From positions 1,736,001 through 1,800,000 of the forward strand of contig NZ_CP031194.1 in the NCBI RefSeq assembly GCF_003344965.1: a stretch of 64,000 nucleotides of DNA, read 5' to 3'. Below the pieces are notes generated by a model that worked only from the letters and a program-made list of their open reading frames with translations, did no database searches and was not told where the DNA came from. Below are positions 44,877 through 52,769 of this stretch, piece by piece (within the stretch, counting starts at the first letter, position 1; each line of letters begins with the position of its first letter). The stretch comes from Streptomyces paludis (lineage in GTDB: Bacteria > Actinomycetota > Actinomycetes > Streptomycetales > Streptomycetaceae). The position numbers were made by a program, and so were the translations under genes.

Positions 44877-45614
44877 TCACTCGTCCCGGTTCAGCCGTCC
44901 CCTGGTCACCAGCTCCAGCACCACGCTCACCGCCACCGCCTGCACCGCCATCAGCGCCACCAGCACGAAGAGCTGCACCGCGCCCGCCAGCACCGGCGAC
45001 GCCCCGCCCAGCAGCATGCCCACGAACGCCCCGGGCAGCGTCACGATCCCCACCGTCCGCGTCTGGTCGAGCCCCGGCAGCAGCGCGTCCCCCGCGGCCG
45101 GCCGCGCGACCTCCATCCGGGCGTCGCGGTCGAGCAGCCCCAGCGCGAGCCCCGCCTCGACCTCGCCCTTGCGCGTGTGCAGTTCGTCCAGGGCGCGGCG
45201 CCCGCTCAGTACGGTCGCGGTGAGCGCGCCGCCGATGAGGATGCCGGTGGTCGGGATCACCGCGATGCCCTTGGCCGGGACGACCCCGGTGAGCAGCAGT
45301 ACGGCCATCACCGGCGCGACCCCCGCCCCGATCGGCAGGGCCGCCCACCACCACGTCCGGTTCGGGGTGACCCGCCGCCCGGCGGTCCGTACGGCGACCG
45401 CGTACATCAGCGCGACGAACCCGGCCAGCGGCGGTACGGAGCCGACGACCCAGCCGATCGCCAGCGAGACCGCGCCGAGTTGGAGCGCGGCGCGCACCCC
45501 GGCGACGGCCATCTCCCGGCCCCGGCCCAGATGCGCGAGCGCGGCGACGGTCACGGCCGCGACCAGGAGCAGGCCGAGCACGACCCCGAACGTGAAATCG
45601 ACCCGCAGCAGCAC
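44877..45614 (-). CDS. FetB-like (UPF0014) ABC permease
   Basis: 245 aa from GTG 45614. Seven hydrophobic segments, with EMAVAGVRAALQLGAVSLAI, TGILIGGALTATVLSGRRAL and the LPGAFVGMLLGGASPVLAGA segment of the UPF0014 family. E. coli FetB exports iron together with the ATPase FetA; no ATPase gene lies beside this one. TACAGT occurs 6 bases before GTG 45614, suggesting a leaderless mRNA and deciding the start over GTG 45668, which would add 18 hydrophilic residues. Confidence 0.82.
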   Translation of the reverse strand: MLLRVDFTFGVVLGLLLVAAVTVAALAHLGRGREMAVAGVRAALQLGAVSLAIGWVVGSVPPLAGFVALMYAVAVRTAGRRVTPNRTWWWAALPIGAGVAPVMAVLLLTGVVPAKGIAVIPTTGILIGGALTATVLSGRRALDELHTRKGEVEAGLALGLLDRDARMEVARPAAGDALLPGLDQTRTVGIVTLPGAFVGMLLGGASPVLAGAVQLFVLVALMAVQAVAVSVVLELVTRGRLNRDE

Positions 45615-45669
45615 GGGCCCACTGTAGGTGGTGCGGTGTCCGTGAACATCCGGTACGCCCGGAGACATC

Positions 45670-46041
45670 CCGGGGTGCCCCGGGAGGCACTGGGGCGCGC
45701 AGGGCCGCGCCCCCGCTCGCGTTGGCGCGCCACCGCGCCAACCTTGCCCGGTTAAGCGCCAATTGCCCGTCCGTCAGGAAAGCCGGACACCCGCGACCCC
45801 TTGATGTGACGTGAACATGTCGCCACGCTGTTACCTGGCGCCCACCCCCCGGAAACCCACCGCCCCCACGATGGCGGCCGGGCCACGGCACCGCGCGGCC
45901 CGCACGGCCGCGAGCAACGCACCACCGAATCCCCGCACATCGCACCGCCGCATATCCCCGCACACCGCAGCACACCGCACCGCCGCAGAATCCCCGCACC
46001 ACACCGCCATGTCAGGTTCCCCCCACTTCACGGGAGTTCGC
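45670..46041. other. Divergent intergenic region with degenerate CCGCAC repeats
   Basis: About 370 bases between the FetB-like gene and the secreted nuclease. The right half (45920-46015) is a degenerate array of CCGCA, CACACCGC and CCCCGCA motifs, purine-poor on the plus strand and probably unstructured. No RNA gene or strong promoter is recognised. Confidence 0.4.
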
Positions 46042-46695
46042 ATGTCACGTGTCTACGCGCGTCAAATGCCGCGCTTCGTCATCCTCCTGCTCACGGCGGC
46101 CCTCGCGCTCGTCGCCACCCTGGTCACCGCGCCCGCCGCCGTGGCGGCCATGCCGACCCCGGTGTCCGCCGCCACCGCCCGTACCTACCTCGGCACGCTC
46201 ACCGTGGCGGCGGAAGGTTCCACCAGCGGTTACAGCCGCGACCTGTTCCCGCACTGGATCACCCAGTCGGGCACCTGCAACACCCGTGAGGTCGTGCTCA
46301 AGCGCGACGGCACGAACGTCGTCCAGGACGCCGCCTGCGCCGCCGTCAGCGGCAACTGGTACTCCGAGTACGACGGCGCCACCACGACCACCTCGTCCAG
46401 CTTCGACATCGACCACATGGTGCCGCTCGCCGAGGCATGGCGCTCCGGCGCCAGCAGCTGGACCACCGCCCAGCGCCAGGCGTTCGCCAACGACCTGACC
46501 CGCCCCCAGCTCATCGCCGTGTCGGCCAGCTCCAACCGGTCCAAGGGCGACAGCGACCCGGCCAAGTGGCTGCCGACGCGTACCGCCTACCAGTGCACAT
46601 ACGTCCGCGCCTGGGTGCAGGTGAAGTACTACTACAACCTCACCGTCGACTCGGCCGAGAAGACCAAGCTCACCAGCGTCCTCAGCGGCTGCTGA
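46042..46695 (+). CDS. Secreted HNH-family nuclease (DUF1524-like)
   Basis: 217 aa. Signal peptide (FVILLLTAALALVATLVTAP, cleavage near AVAAMP). The mature domain has GYSRDLFPHWITQSGTCNTR with the catalytic Asp-His type motif DIDHMVPLAEAWRSGASSW and the Asn/Asp-rich finish SSNRSKGDSDPAKWLP, as in DUF1524/GmrSD C-terminal HNH nucleases exported by actinobacteria. Paired Cys residues fit an extracellular protein. GGGAG lies about 6 bases before ATG 46042; the upstream frame is open but has no signal. Probably degrades external nucleic acid, together with the nuclease at 29620 in the same window. Confidence 0.88.
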   Translation: MSRVYARQMPRFVILLLTAALALVATLVTAPAAVAAMPTPVSAATARTYLGTLTVAAEGSTSGYSRDLFPHWITQSGTCNTREVVLKRDGTNVVQDAACAAVSGNWYSEYDGATTTTSSSFDIDHMVPLAEAWRSGASSWTTAQRQAFANDLTRPQLIAVSASSNRSKGDSDPAKWLPTRTAYQCTYVRAWVQVKYYYNLTVDSAEKTKLTSVLSGC

Positions 46696-46765
46696 CCCGC
46701 CGCTGACCCGCCACTGACCAGCCGCTGACAGACCGTTCCCCGGGTCCCCCACCCCGCGTACACAG

Positions 46766-46820
46766 CCCTCCGGGAGTTGTCCCGCCCCGTGCACGTACGG
46801 TGCGGAACACCCCCGGAGGG
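46766..46820 (+). terminator. Hairpin terminator after HNH nuclease
   Basis: CCCTCCGGG (46766-46774) pairs with CCCGGAGGG (46812-46820); the 37-base interior adds partly paired GC-rich arms. It lies 70 bases after the nuclease stop, downstream of tandem CCGCTGAC-like repeats (46693-46730). Confidence 0.55.
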
Positions 46821-47014
46821 CACCGAGCGTACCGAGCGCGACGAAACCGGGCACCGTACAGCAGAGCGCCCCGGTGCCCGGGCCACTCCCTCCCCGGGTG
46901 ATCATTCCCACACCACGTGATCCTTCCCCCAAGGGTTCGAACTCCTGGTGCACCAACGGCATGATGAGCGGACCATCCGCATCCCGTCACGCCCATGCCC
47001 CGGGAGTCACCGCT

Positions 47015-49072
47015 TTGTCCGACGTACGGCAGCCTCCGTCCCATTCGATCGCCGTCGTCGGCGCCGGTCCCCGCGGCACCTCGGTCCTGGAGAGACTCTG
47101 CGCTTCCGTCCCCGAGCTGGCGCCCGACATACCCCTGACGGTGCATCTGATAGATCCGGCACCCCCGGGGGCGGGCCGCGTCTGGCGCACGGACCAGTCC
47201 GCCGAGCTGCTGATGAACACGGTCGCCTCGCAGGTCACCGTCTTCACCGACGAGAGCGTCACCTGCGAGGGGCCGATACGGCCGGGGCCGAGCCTGTACG
47301 AGTGGGCGCGGACCCGCCCGGGGGAGCGGCTGGGCCCCGACGACTATCCGAACCGGGCCGCGTACGGCCGTTACTTGCAGTGGGCCTTCGACCGGACGGT
47401 GGCGGAGGCCCCGGAGAACGTGACGGTCGTGGTGCACCGGGCGCTGGCGGTACGCCTGGACGACGAGGCGGACACGAGCGCGAAGAATCCGGCCGAGGAC
47501 CGCAACCTCTCTCCCGCCGACACCCCTTCCTCCCACACTCCCGCCGAACCCCCTCCCCCCGCCCCCACCCAGACCCTGACCCTCGACAACGGCACGACCC
47601 TCTCCGGTCTCCGTGCCGTCGTTCTCGCCCAGGGCCATCTCCCGGTGGTGTCCGGCCAGACCGAGGCGGCCCTCGCCGAGTACGCGACGCGCCACCGGCT
47701 GCGCTATCTGCCGCCGGCCAACCCCGCCGATGTCGATCTCTCCGGGGTCGCCGCGGGGGAACCGGTGCTGCTGCGCGGGCTCGGGCTGAACTTCTTCGAC
47801 CACATGGCGCTCCTGACGGCGGGCCGCGGCGGTCTGTTCACCCGGGACGCCGAAGGGGTGCTCGTCTACCACCCGTCGGGCCGCGAGCCGCAGCTGTACG
47901 CGGGGTCCCGGCGCGGGGTGCCGTACCAGGCGCGGGGCGACAACGAGAAGGGGCCGTCGGGGCGGCACGAACCGCTCGTACTGACGCCGGAGGTGATCGC
48001 GGCGTTCCGTGAGCGCGCGGACGGCGGCGATCCGCCGGACTTCCTGCGCGAGATCTGGCCGCTGGTCGCGAAGGAGGTGGAGGCGGTCTACTACGGCGCG
48101 ACGCTGCGCGCGCGGAAGTCCACCCCCGACACCCGGCCCCCGGAGCGCTATCTCGCCGATTTCCTCGCCGGTTACCTCGCGACGCCCCACGGCGGCGCCG
48201 CCGAGTCGGACCTCCTCGACGGCGCGGGCTTCGGCCCGGCCGACCGCTGGTCGTGGGAGCTGGTCTCCCGGCCGTACGGTACGGAGACCTTCCGCGACCC
48301 GGCCGACCATCGCGCCTGGCTGCTGGACCATCTGCGGGCGGACGCGGCCGAGGCCGTGCTGGGCAATGTGGCGGGCCCGGTCAAGGCGGCGCTCGACGTC
48401 CTGCGGGACCTCCGTAACGAACTGCGGCAGATCGTGGACCACTCCGGGATCTCCGGTGTCTCCCGGCGCGACCATCTGGACCGCTGGTACACGCCGTTGA
48501 ACGCCTTTCTGTCGATCGGGCCGCCGCGCCGCCGGGTCGAGGAGATGGCGGCGCTGGTCGAGGCCGGGGTGCTGGACGTCATCGGCCCGCGGACGGCCGT
48601 ACGCGCGCAGGACGGCGCGTTCGCCGCCGAGTCGCCCGACGTACCGGGGTCGCTGGTGCTGGCGACGACGCTGGTGGAGGCGCGGCTGCCGGAACCGGAC
48701 CTTCGGCGCAACTGCGATCCGTTGCTGTCGCGACTGCTGAAGACGGGTCAGTGCCGGCCGCACACGGTGGGCGGTTACGAGACCGGCGGGCTGGATGTCA
48801 CCCAGCGCCCGTACCTCCTGATTGACCGTCAGGGACGGCCACACCCAAGGCGATTCGCCATCGGCGTGCCCACGGAGGGGGTGCACTGGGTGACGGCGGC
48901 GGGCGCCCGGCCGGGGGTCGACTCGGTGATGCTGTCGGACACGGACGCGGTGGCGCGTGCCGGTTTGCGAACGCGGGCGGGGGACAATCCGGAACGTACG
49001 GCCCGAAACAGCCCCCCACCCGGCCCCGAACGTGACAGCCAACACAAAGTTGAACTTGCAAGCATTGATTAG
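47015..49072 (+). CDS. Large FAD/NAD(P)-binding protein (NAD_binding_9 type)
   Basis: 685 aa from TTG 47015. N-terminal Rossmann motif IAVVGAGPRGTSVLERLCAS binds FAD; SAELLMNTVASQVTVFTD and GPIRPGPSLYEWARTRPG are typical of actinobacterial FAD-NAD(P)-binding proteins. A second region (VVLAQGHLPVVSG, LLRGLGLNFFDHMALLTAGR) continues the nucleotide-binding fold, and a helical C-terminal half follows (DHLDRWYTPLNAFLSIGPPR). TTG 47015 has GGGAG 8 bases upstream; ATG 46961 is an alternative with no ribosome site. Such proteins may be monooxygenases or reductases; reaction unknown. Confidence 0.8.
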   Translation: MSDVRQPPSHSIAVVGAGPRGTSVLERLCASVPELAPDIPLTVHLIDPAPPGAGRVWRTDQSAELLMNTVASQVTVFTDESVTCEGPIRPGPSLYEWARTRPGERLGPDDYPNRAAYGRYLQWAFDRTVAEAPENVTVVVHRALAVRLDDEADTSAKNPAEDRNLSPADTPSSHTPAEPPPPAPTQTLTLDNGTTLSGLRAVVLAQGHLPVVSGQTEAALAEYATRHRLRYLPPANPADVDLSGVAAGEPVLLRGLGLNFFDHMALLTAGRGGLFTRDAEGVLVYHPSGREPQLYAGSRRGVPYQARGDNEKGPSGRHEPLVLTPEVIAAFRERADGGDPPDFLREIWPLVAKEVEAVYYGATLRARKSTPDTRPPERYLADFLAGYLATPHGGAAESDLLDGAGFGPADRWSWELVSRPYGTETFRDPADHRAWLLDHLRADAAEAVLGNVAGPVKAALDVLRDLRNELRQIVDHSGISGVSRRDHLDRWYTPLNAFLSIGPPRRRVEEMAALVEAGVLDVIGPRTAVRAQDGAFAAESPDVPGSLVLATTLVEARLPEPDLRRNCDPLLSRLLKTGQCRPHTVGGYETGGLDVTQRPYLLIDRQGRPHPRRFAIGVPTEGVHWVTAAGARPGVDSVMLSDTDAVARAGLRTRAGDNPERTARNSPPPGPERDSQHKVELASID

Positions 49073-49142
49073 CACTGCCTAACGTGGGGGGCGGAGCTTC
49101 TTGTCGGTCCGCCCTTTGATCGAACGGAGTACGACCCCCCAC

Positions 49143-49652
49143 ATGAGCACCCCCATGAACTCCTCCCCCACGCCCTCCTCCGCTTCCGGTGCCGCTTCCG
49201 GCGCCACCCTCAACGCGCGTCTCCAGCAGGCGCAGCCGTACGCGCTCGGGCTGTTCCGTATCGTCACCGGCCTCCTCTTCACCTGCCACGGCGCCGGTTC
49301 GCTCTTCGGCGCCTTCGGCAGGGAGACGGCCGCCGCCGGGAGCTGGCCGGGCTGGTACGCGGCGGTCATCGAACTGGTCGGCGGCGCGCTGGTGCTGCTC
49401 GGGCTCGGCACCCGGGTGGCCGCGCTGATCGCCTCCGGGGCCATGGCGTACGCCTACTTCAGCGTGCACCAGGAAGGCGGCCTCTTCCCCATCCAGAACG
49501 GCGGCGAGCTGTCGGCCATGTTCAGCTGGGCGTTCCTGCTGCTCGTCTTCACCGGCCCGGGCGCGTTCGCGCTTGACCACCTGTTCGGTTCGCGTGGACC
49601 GGGCCAGTCGGTACGGGACGACGGGAACGACCGCACGTCGGTCTCCGCGTAA
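49143..49652 (+). CDS. DoxX-family membrane protein
   Basis: 169 aa with four hydrophobic segments. LGLFRIVTGLLFTCHGAGSL is the conserved first helix with its His-Gly pair; VIELVGGALVLLGLGTRVAA and YAYFSVHQEGGLFPIQNGG are typical of DoxX proteins. These are implicated in oxidative-stress or thiol-related membrane complexes in mycobacteria, with no settled enzymatic role. ATG 49143 is likely; the ribosome site GGAG is rather distant and ATG 49155 is possible. It stands alone. Confidence 0.87.
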   Translation: MSTPMNSSPTPSSASGAASGATLNARLQQAQPYALGLFRIVTGLLFTCHGAGSLFGAFGRETAAAGSWPGWYAAVIELVGGALVLLGLGTRVAALIASGAMAYAYFSVHQEGGLFPIQNGGELSAMFSWAFLLLVFTGPGAFALDHLFGSRGPGQSVRDDGNDRTSVSA

Positions 49653-49842
49653 CCTCCTGACCTGCCCGTACGCTCTCCCGGCCCGCCTCCGTGGCGGGCC
49701 GGGATCAGCCATGTCCGGCCACGCTTGGCCCCGCCCGAAAGTCTGGTACCGCACACGCGTACGCTGTATGGTTGCAGCCGCCGCTGCCGCTCCCTGTGAT
49801 GCCGAGGCGCTGCAAACGGGCGACGGGCGGGGAGTGTTGAAG

Positions 49843-50493
49843 GTGTTGGAGAGTCTGGGCATGCTGACCGGCAGCCCATGGATCTACGCCGTCGTCGCTC
49901 TCTCCGTGCTCCTCGACGTCTTTCTCCCCCTGCTGCCCAGCGGCGTTCTGGTGATCACCGCGGCCACGGCCGCGGCGGCCGGTTCAACAACGGTCGTGGG
50001 CGCGGCCGGGAAGGTCGCCGTCGCGCAGGCGCAGGAGGTGCCGTCGCTGCTGCTGCTGATGCTGTGCGCGTTCACGGCGTCCGTGCTCGGCGATCTGGTC
50101 GCCTTCCGGCTGGCGCGCCGCCGCGACGGCCGGGTCGCGCGTACGATCGCCCGCTCCCGCCGGCTGACGACCGCTCAGGAACGCCTGGGCGGCGCGCTCA
50201 GCGCGGGCGGCGGCGCCCTGGTCGTGGTCGCCCGCTTCGCCCCGGCGGGCCGCTCGGTGGTCTCCCTGAGCGCGGGCGTGGCACACCGCCGCCTCAAGGA
50301 GTTCCTGCCCTGGTCGGTACTGGCGGCCGTGGCCTGGACGGGGTACAGCGCGGGCCTCGGCTACCTCGGCGGCCAGTGGCTCGGCGCGAGCTGGTTCGGC
50401 GCGGCGATCTCGGTGCTGGCGCTCTTCGCGGCGGGTTCTCTGGCGGCGTACTTCATCCGCAGGCCGGGCCCGGGGACGGCATCGCCGGCGTAG
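49843..50493 (+). CDS. DedA-family membrane protein
   Basis: 216 aa. DedA/VTT-type membrane protein with re-entrant loops: YAVVALSVLLDVFLPLLPSG is the first loop and VVARFAPAGRSVVSLSAGVA holds the conserved Arg of the FxRxxPxxR-like motif in modified form. DedA proteins are proposed lipid flippases or scramblases. Start is uncertain among GTG 49843, ATG 49861 (GGAG 8 bases upstream) and an upstream ATG 49768. It overlaps the convergent DUF2277 gene by 41 bases. Confidence 0.85.
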   Translation: MLESLGMLTGSPWIYAVVALSVLLDVFLPLLPSGVLVITAATAAAAGSTTVVGAAGKVAVAQAQEVPSLLLLMLCAFTASVLGDLVAFRLARRRDGRVARTIARSRRLTTAQERLGGALSAGGGALVVVARFAPAGRSVVSLSAGVAHRRLKEFLPWSVLAAVAWTGYSAGLGYLGGQWLGASWFGAAISVLALFAAGSLAAYFIRRPGPGTASPA

Positions 50494-50728
50494 GAGGGCG
50501 TACGCCCCGATCCGCCCCCCGCCCCCGCACCTCGATCCCGTCGAGGAGCCGGGCGGTGGCGGCCGTGATCTCCTCGACGGCCCGCTCGAACACCTCCTGA
50601 TTGTGCGCGGCGGGCGCCCGGAAGCCGGACACCTTGCGTACGTACTGAAGCGCGGCGGCCCGCATGTCGTCCTCGGTGGCCTCACCGGGGAGCACGGGTG
50701 GACGGAGGGTCTTGATACTGCGGCACAT
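50453..50728 (-). CDS. DUF2277 family protein
   Basis: 91 aa. MCRSIKTLRPP and the helical ATEDDMRAAALQYVRKVSGF, NQEVFERAVEEITAATARLL match DUF2277, small actinobacterial proteins of unknown function with an N-terminal Cys. The last 25 residues are Pro/Gly/Arg-rich and lie over the 3' end of the DedA gene on the other strand. The position next to DedA and the GntR module gives no clear role. Confidence 0.82.
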   Translation of the reverse strand: MCRSIKTLRPPVLPGEATEDDMRAAALQYVRKVSGFRAPAAHNQEVFERAVEEITAATARLLDGIEVRGRGADRGVRPPTPAMPSPGPACG

Positions 50729-50760
50729 ACGTCCAGTGTCGCGCTCCGCACCACCACGGG

Positions 50761-51285
50761 CTACGCGTCGAAGCCGTACTCCAGCACATAGGCGGCGGAG
50801 TCGAGGACCATCTCATTGACCTCGACGGCCCGGCCCCCGTCGGCGAACGCGGTCCGGCAGACCAGCACGACGGGCGTCCCGCCCGGAAGCCCCAGCTCCC
50901 GGGCCTCCTCCGGCAACGGCATCCGCGACCGTACCTCCTCCCGGAAGCGCACGGGCGCGCACCCGATCTCCGCCAGCCGCGCGTAGATCCCACCGGCCCC
51001 GGTATCGATCTCGGCCACCGCCGTCTCGGCGACGAGCGCGGCCGGCAGATAGCTGGCGGCCAGCATCACGGGCTTCCCCTCCAGCACATACCTCCGCCGC
51101 CGCACGCACACGGCGTCACCACCGGCCACATCAAGCACCCGCGCGACCCGCTCCGGCGCGGGCTCCTCCCCCACCCGCACCCGATCCACGACCGGCGCCC
51201 GCCCCGGATCATCCACCTCCCACACGGACCGACCGTCCGCCCACCCGCCTTGGGCCAGCCGCTCCACCGCGCGCCGCCGCCGCAT
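50761..51285 (-). CDS. Stand-alone UTRA-domain protein
   Basis: 174 aa. Residues about 30-170 form a UTRA ligand-binding domain as in GntR/HutC regulators (VDRVRVGEEPAPERVARVLD, VCVRRRRYVLEGKPVMLAAS, GGIYARLAEIG, ELGLPGGTPVVLVCRTAFAD). There is no winged helix; the N-terminus is only MRRRRAVERLAQGGWADG. Its ATG (51285) overlaps the stop of the upstream full GntR regulator by one base (TGATG), so they are coupled. It may be a partner or antagonist of that regulator, or the remnant of a duplicated regulator. Confidence 0.78.
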   Translation of the reverse strand: MRRRRAVERLAQGGWADGRSVWEVDDPGRAPVVDRVRVGEEPAPERVARVLDVAGGDAVCVRRRRYVLEGKPVMLAASYLPAALVAETAVAEIDTGAGGIYARLAEIGCAPVRFREEVRSRMPLPEEARELGLPGGTPVVLVCRTAFADGGRAVEVNEMVLDSAAYVLEYGFDA

Positions 51286-52022
51286 CAGGACACGTCGTAT
51301 TCGGCCGAGAGGTGGCGGCCGGGGCCGAGCAGGTCGATGGCGTACTCCGTCACCGAACCGTCCTGGTCCCAGTAGCAATTGGCCATCATCAGAACGGCGA
51401 CTCCCGGCTCGACCCCCAACAGGGCGGCGTCCTCGCGCCCGACCGGCTCCAGCGACACGACATCCCGCCGCCGGACCGTACGCCGCCCGGTGCGCTCCTC
51501 CACCAGGCCGAACGTCATCCTCGGCAGCGGCTCCGCCGCGATCAGCTCGGGCGCGTCGCCCGCCAGCTCCCCCGGCAGCCAGGAGGTGGACAGCGCCACC
51601 ACGCCGCCCTCGTCCTCGTACCGCCGCCGACGCCGCACCACCGGAGCACCCTCCGCCAGCCCCAGCACCCCTGCCACATCGGACGGCGCAGGAACCACCT
51701 CCGCGCCGATGATCTCCACCCGCTCCCCGGCCCGCAGCCCGCTTCCCCCGACCCGCAACATCCGCACCCGGTCCGCCCCGGTCGTCTGCCGCGCCCCCAG
51801 GTCCACGAAGGTCCCCTGAGTCGACGACCGTACGTATCCCTCGGCCTGAAGCTGCTTGATCCCCTTGGCCGCCGTGGCCGTGGCCACGCCCCACTCCTCG
51901 GAAATCGCGGCGATGGACGGCAGCTTCGCGTCCGGCGCGAGTTCCCCGTCAACGATCCGCTGTCGAAAGTGATCCGCGATCTGAACGAACGGCGGCGGCT
52001 CGCGCCGCACTCGTGGCGCCAT
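51285..52022 (-). CDS. GntR/HutC-family regulator (KorSA-like)
   Basis: 245 aa. N-terminal winged helix (FVQIADHFRQRIVDGELAPD, LPSIAAISEEWGVATATAAK, GIKQLQAEGYVRSSTQGTF) followed by a UTRA ligand domain (VVRRRRRYEDEGGVVALSTS). The family includes KorSA, the repressor of the integrative element pSAM2, but also chromosomal sugar regulators. ATG 52022 has GGGAGGGG 3-10 bases upstream and is preferred over 52037. It is divergent from the Cys-rich protein gene, with a CTAGC-motif control region between. The UTRA-only gene follows in the same unit. Confidence 0.87.
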   Translation of the reverse strand: MAPRVRREPPPFVQIADHFRQRIVDGELAPDAKLPSIAAISEEWGVATATAAKGIKQLQAEGYVRSSTQGTFVDLGARQTTGADRVRMLRVGGSGLRAGERVEIIGAEVVPAPSDVAGVLGLAEGAPVVRRRRRYEDEGGVVALSTSWLPGELAGDAPELIAAEPLPRMTFGLVEERTGRRTVRRRDVVSLEPVGREDAALLGVEPGVAVLMMANCYWDQDGSVTEYAIDLLGPGRHLSAEYDVS

Positions 52023-52043
52023 GTCCCCTCCCGGCATCGTTGG

Positions 52044-52119
52044 CTAGCTCACAGAAACACTACTCCCGCATGGACTTGGCGAGCGCGTACTAGCACACGT
52101 ATATTCATCGCAAGCTAGC
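52044..52119. promoter_or_regulatory. Divergent promoter region with CTAGC operator motifs
   Basis: CTAGC occurs at 52044-52048, 52090-52094 and 52115-52119. For the plus-strand gene, TTGGCG (52076-52081), an 18-base spacer and TATATT (52100-52105) make a good promoter, with one CTAGC between the boxes and one just past the start site (25 bases apart). The third lies upstream of the GntR start. This is the layout of an autoregulated divergent repressor. Confidence 0.6.
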
Positions 52120-52148
52120 ATGCACTCTTCGGGAGAGTAGGTCGCCAC

Positions 52149-52751
52149 ATGCCGGACCATCCAGTGCCTTACATCACCCAGTGGAGCGCGGAACAGGCCC
52201 CCCACCTGCGCGTTGTCGCGAAGGGACGGGGCATCGGCTACGCGGACGAGCGGCCCTACGACCGGGACAGCGGCGGCGTGCTGTGGACCCGGGTCCCCTC
52301 ACTCCCCGGCAAGGGCCGGCCCGAGTTCGGCCGGGTCCATGCGCTGCGGCAGCAGCGGGCCATGCGGGAGCTGCTCTGTCAGGTCTGCGGCTGTCCCGCC
52401 GACCGCGACAGCGACGGCGTGCTCTGGCTGATGGGCGAGGACCCCCGCGATCCCGGCTTCTGGGCCACCGATCTCAGCACGACGCACCCGCCGCTGTGCA
52501 TGCCATGCGCCGCGACGTCCGTCCGCACCTGTCCGCACCTGCGTGAGCGCTACGTACCCCTTCGGGCCCGCGCCTTCGAACTGGCCGGAGTCCGGGGCGC
52601 GTTCTACCGACCGGGATATCCGCAGCCCGTTGCCACCGAGGTGACCGAAGTCGCTTTCGGCGACCCCCGGATCCACTGGCTCCGGGCCGGACAACTGATC
52701 ATGCGGCTGAGCGAGTTCACGGTCACCAGCCTGGAGTCCCGCGCCGCGTAA
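52149..52751 (+). CDS. Cys-rich hypothetical protein divergent from the GntR gene
   Basis: 200 aa. Two Cys groups, LLCQVCGCPADRD (about residues 77-89) and LCMPCAATSVRTCPHLRERY (about 117-136), look like a zinc-binding site. The N-terminus is PVPYITQWSAE, and the phrase DRDSGGVLW / DRDSDGVLW occurs twice. No signal peptide or membrane helix. I recall similar proteins beside GntR genes in Streptomyces, in both chromosomal and integrative-element settings, but know no function. A ribosome site AGGTCG lies before ATG 52149. It is probably the main target of the GntR regulator. Confidence 0.75.
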   Translation: MPDHPVPYITQWSAEQAPHLRVVAKGRGIGYADERPYDRDSGGVLWTRVPSLPGKGRPEFGRVHALRQQRAMRELLCQVCGCPADRDSDGVLWLMGEDPRDPGFWATDLSTTHPPLCMPCAATSVRTCPHLRERYVPLRARAFELAGVRGAFYRPGYPQPVATEVTEVAFGDPRIHWLRAGQLIMRLSEFTVTSLESRAA

Positions 52752-52769
52752 GCGACCGGCCCCCGGTCG

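Noticed and set aside
50761..52751. Integrated element of the pSAM2 (AICE) type
   Set aside because: Only the GntR-like regulator and one Cys-rich gene fit; no integrase, excisionase, replication gene, tRNA or attachment repeat is present in the window.
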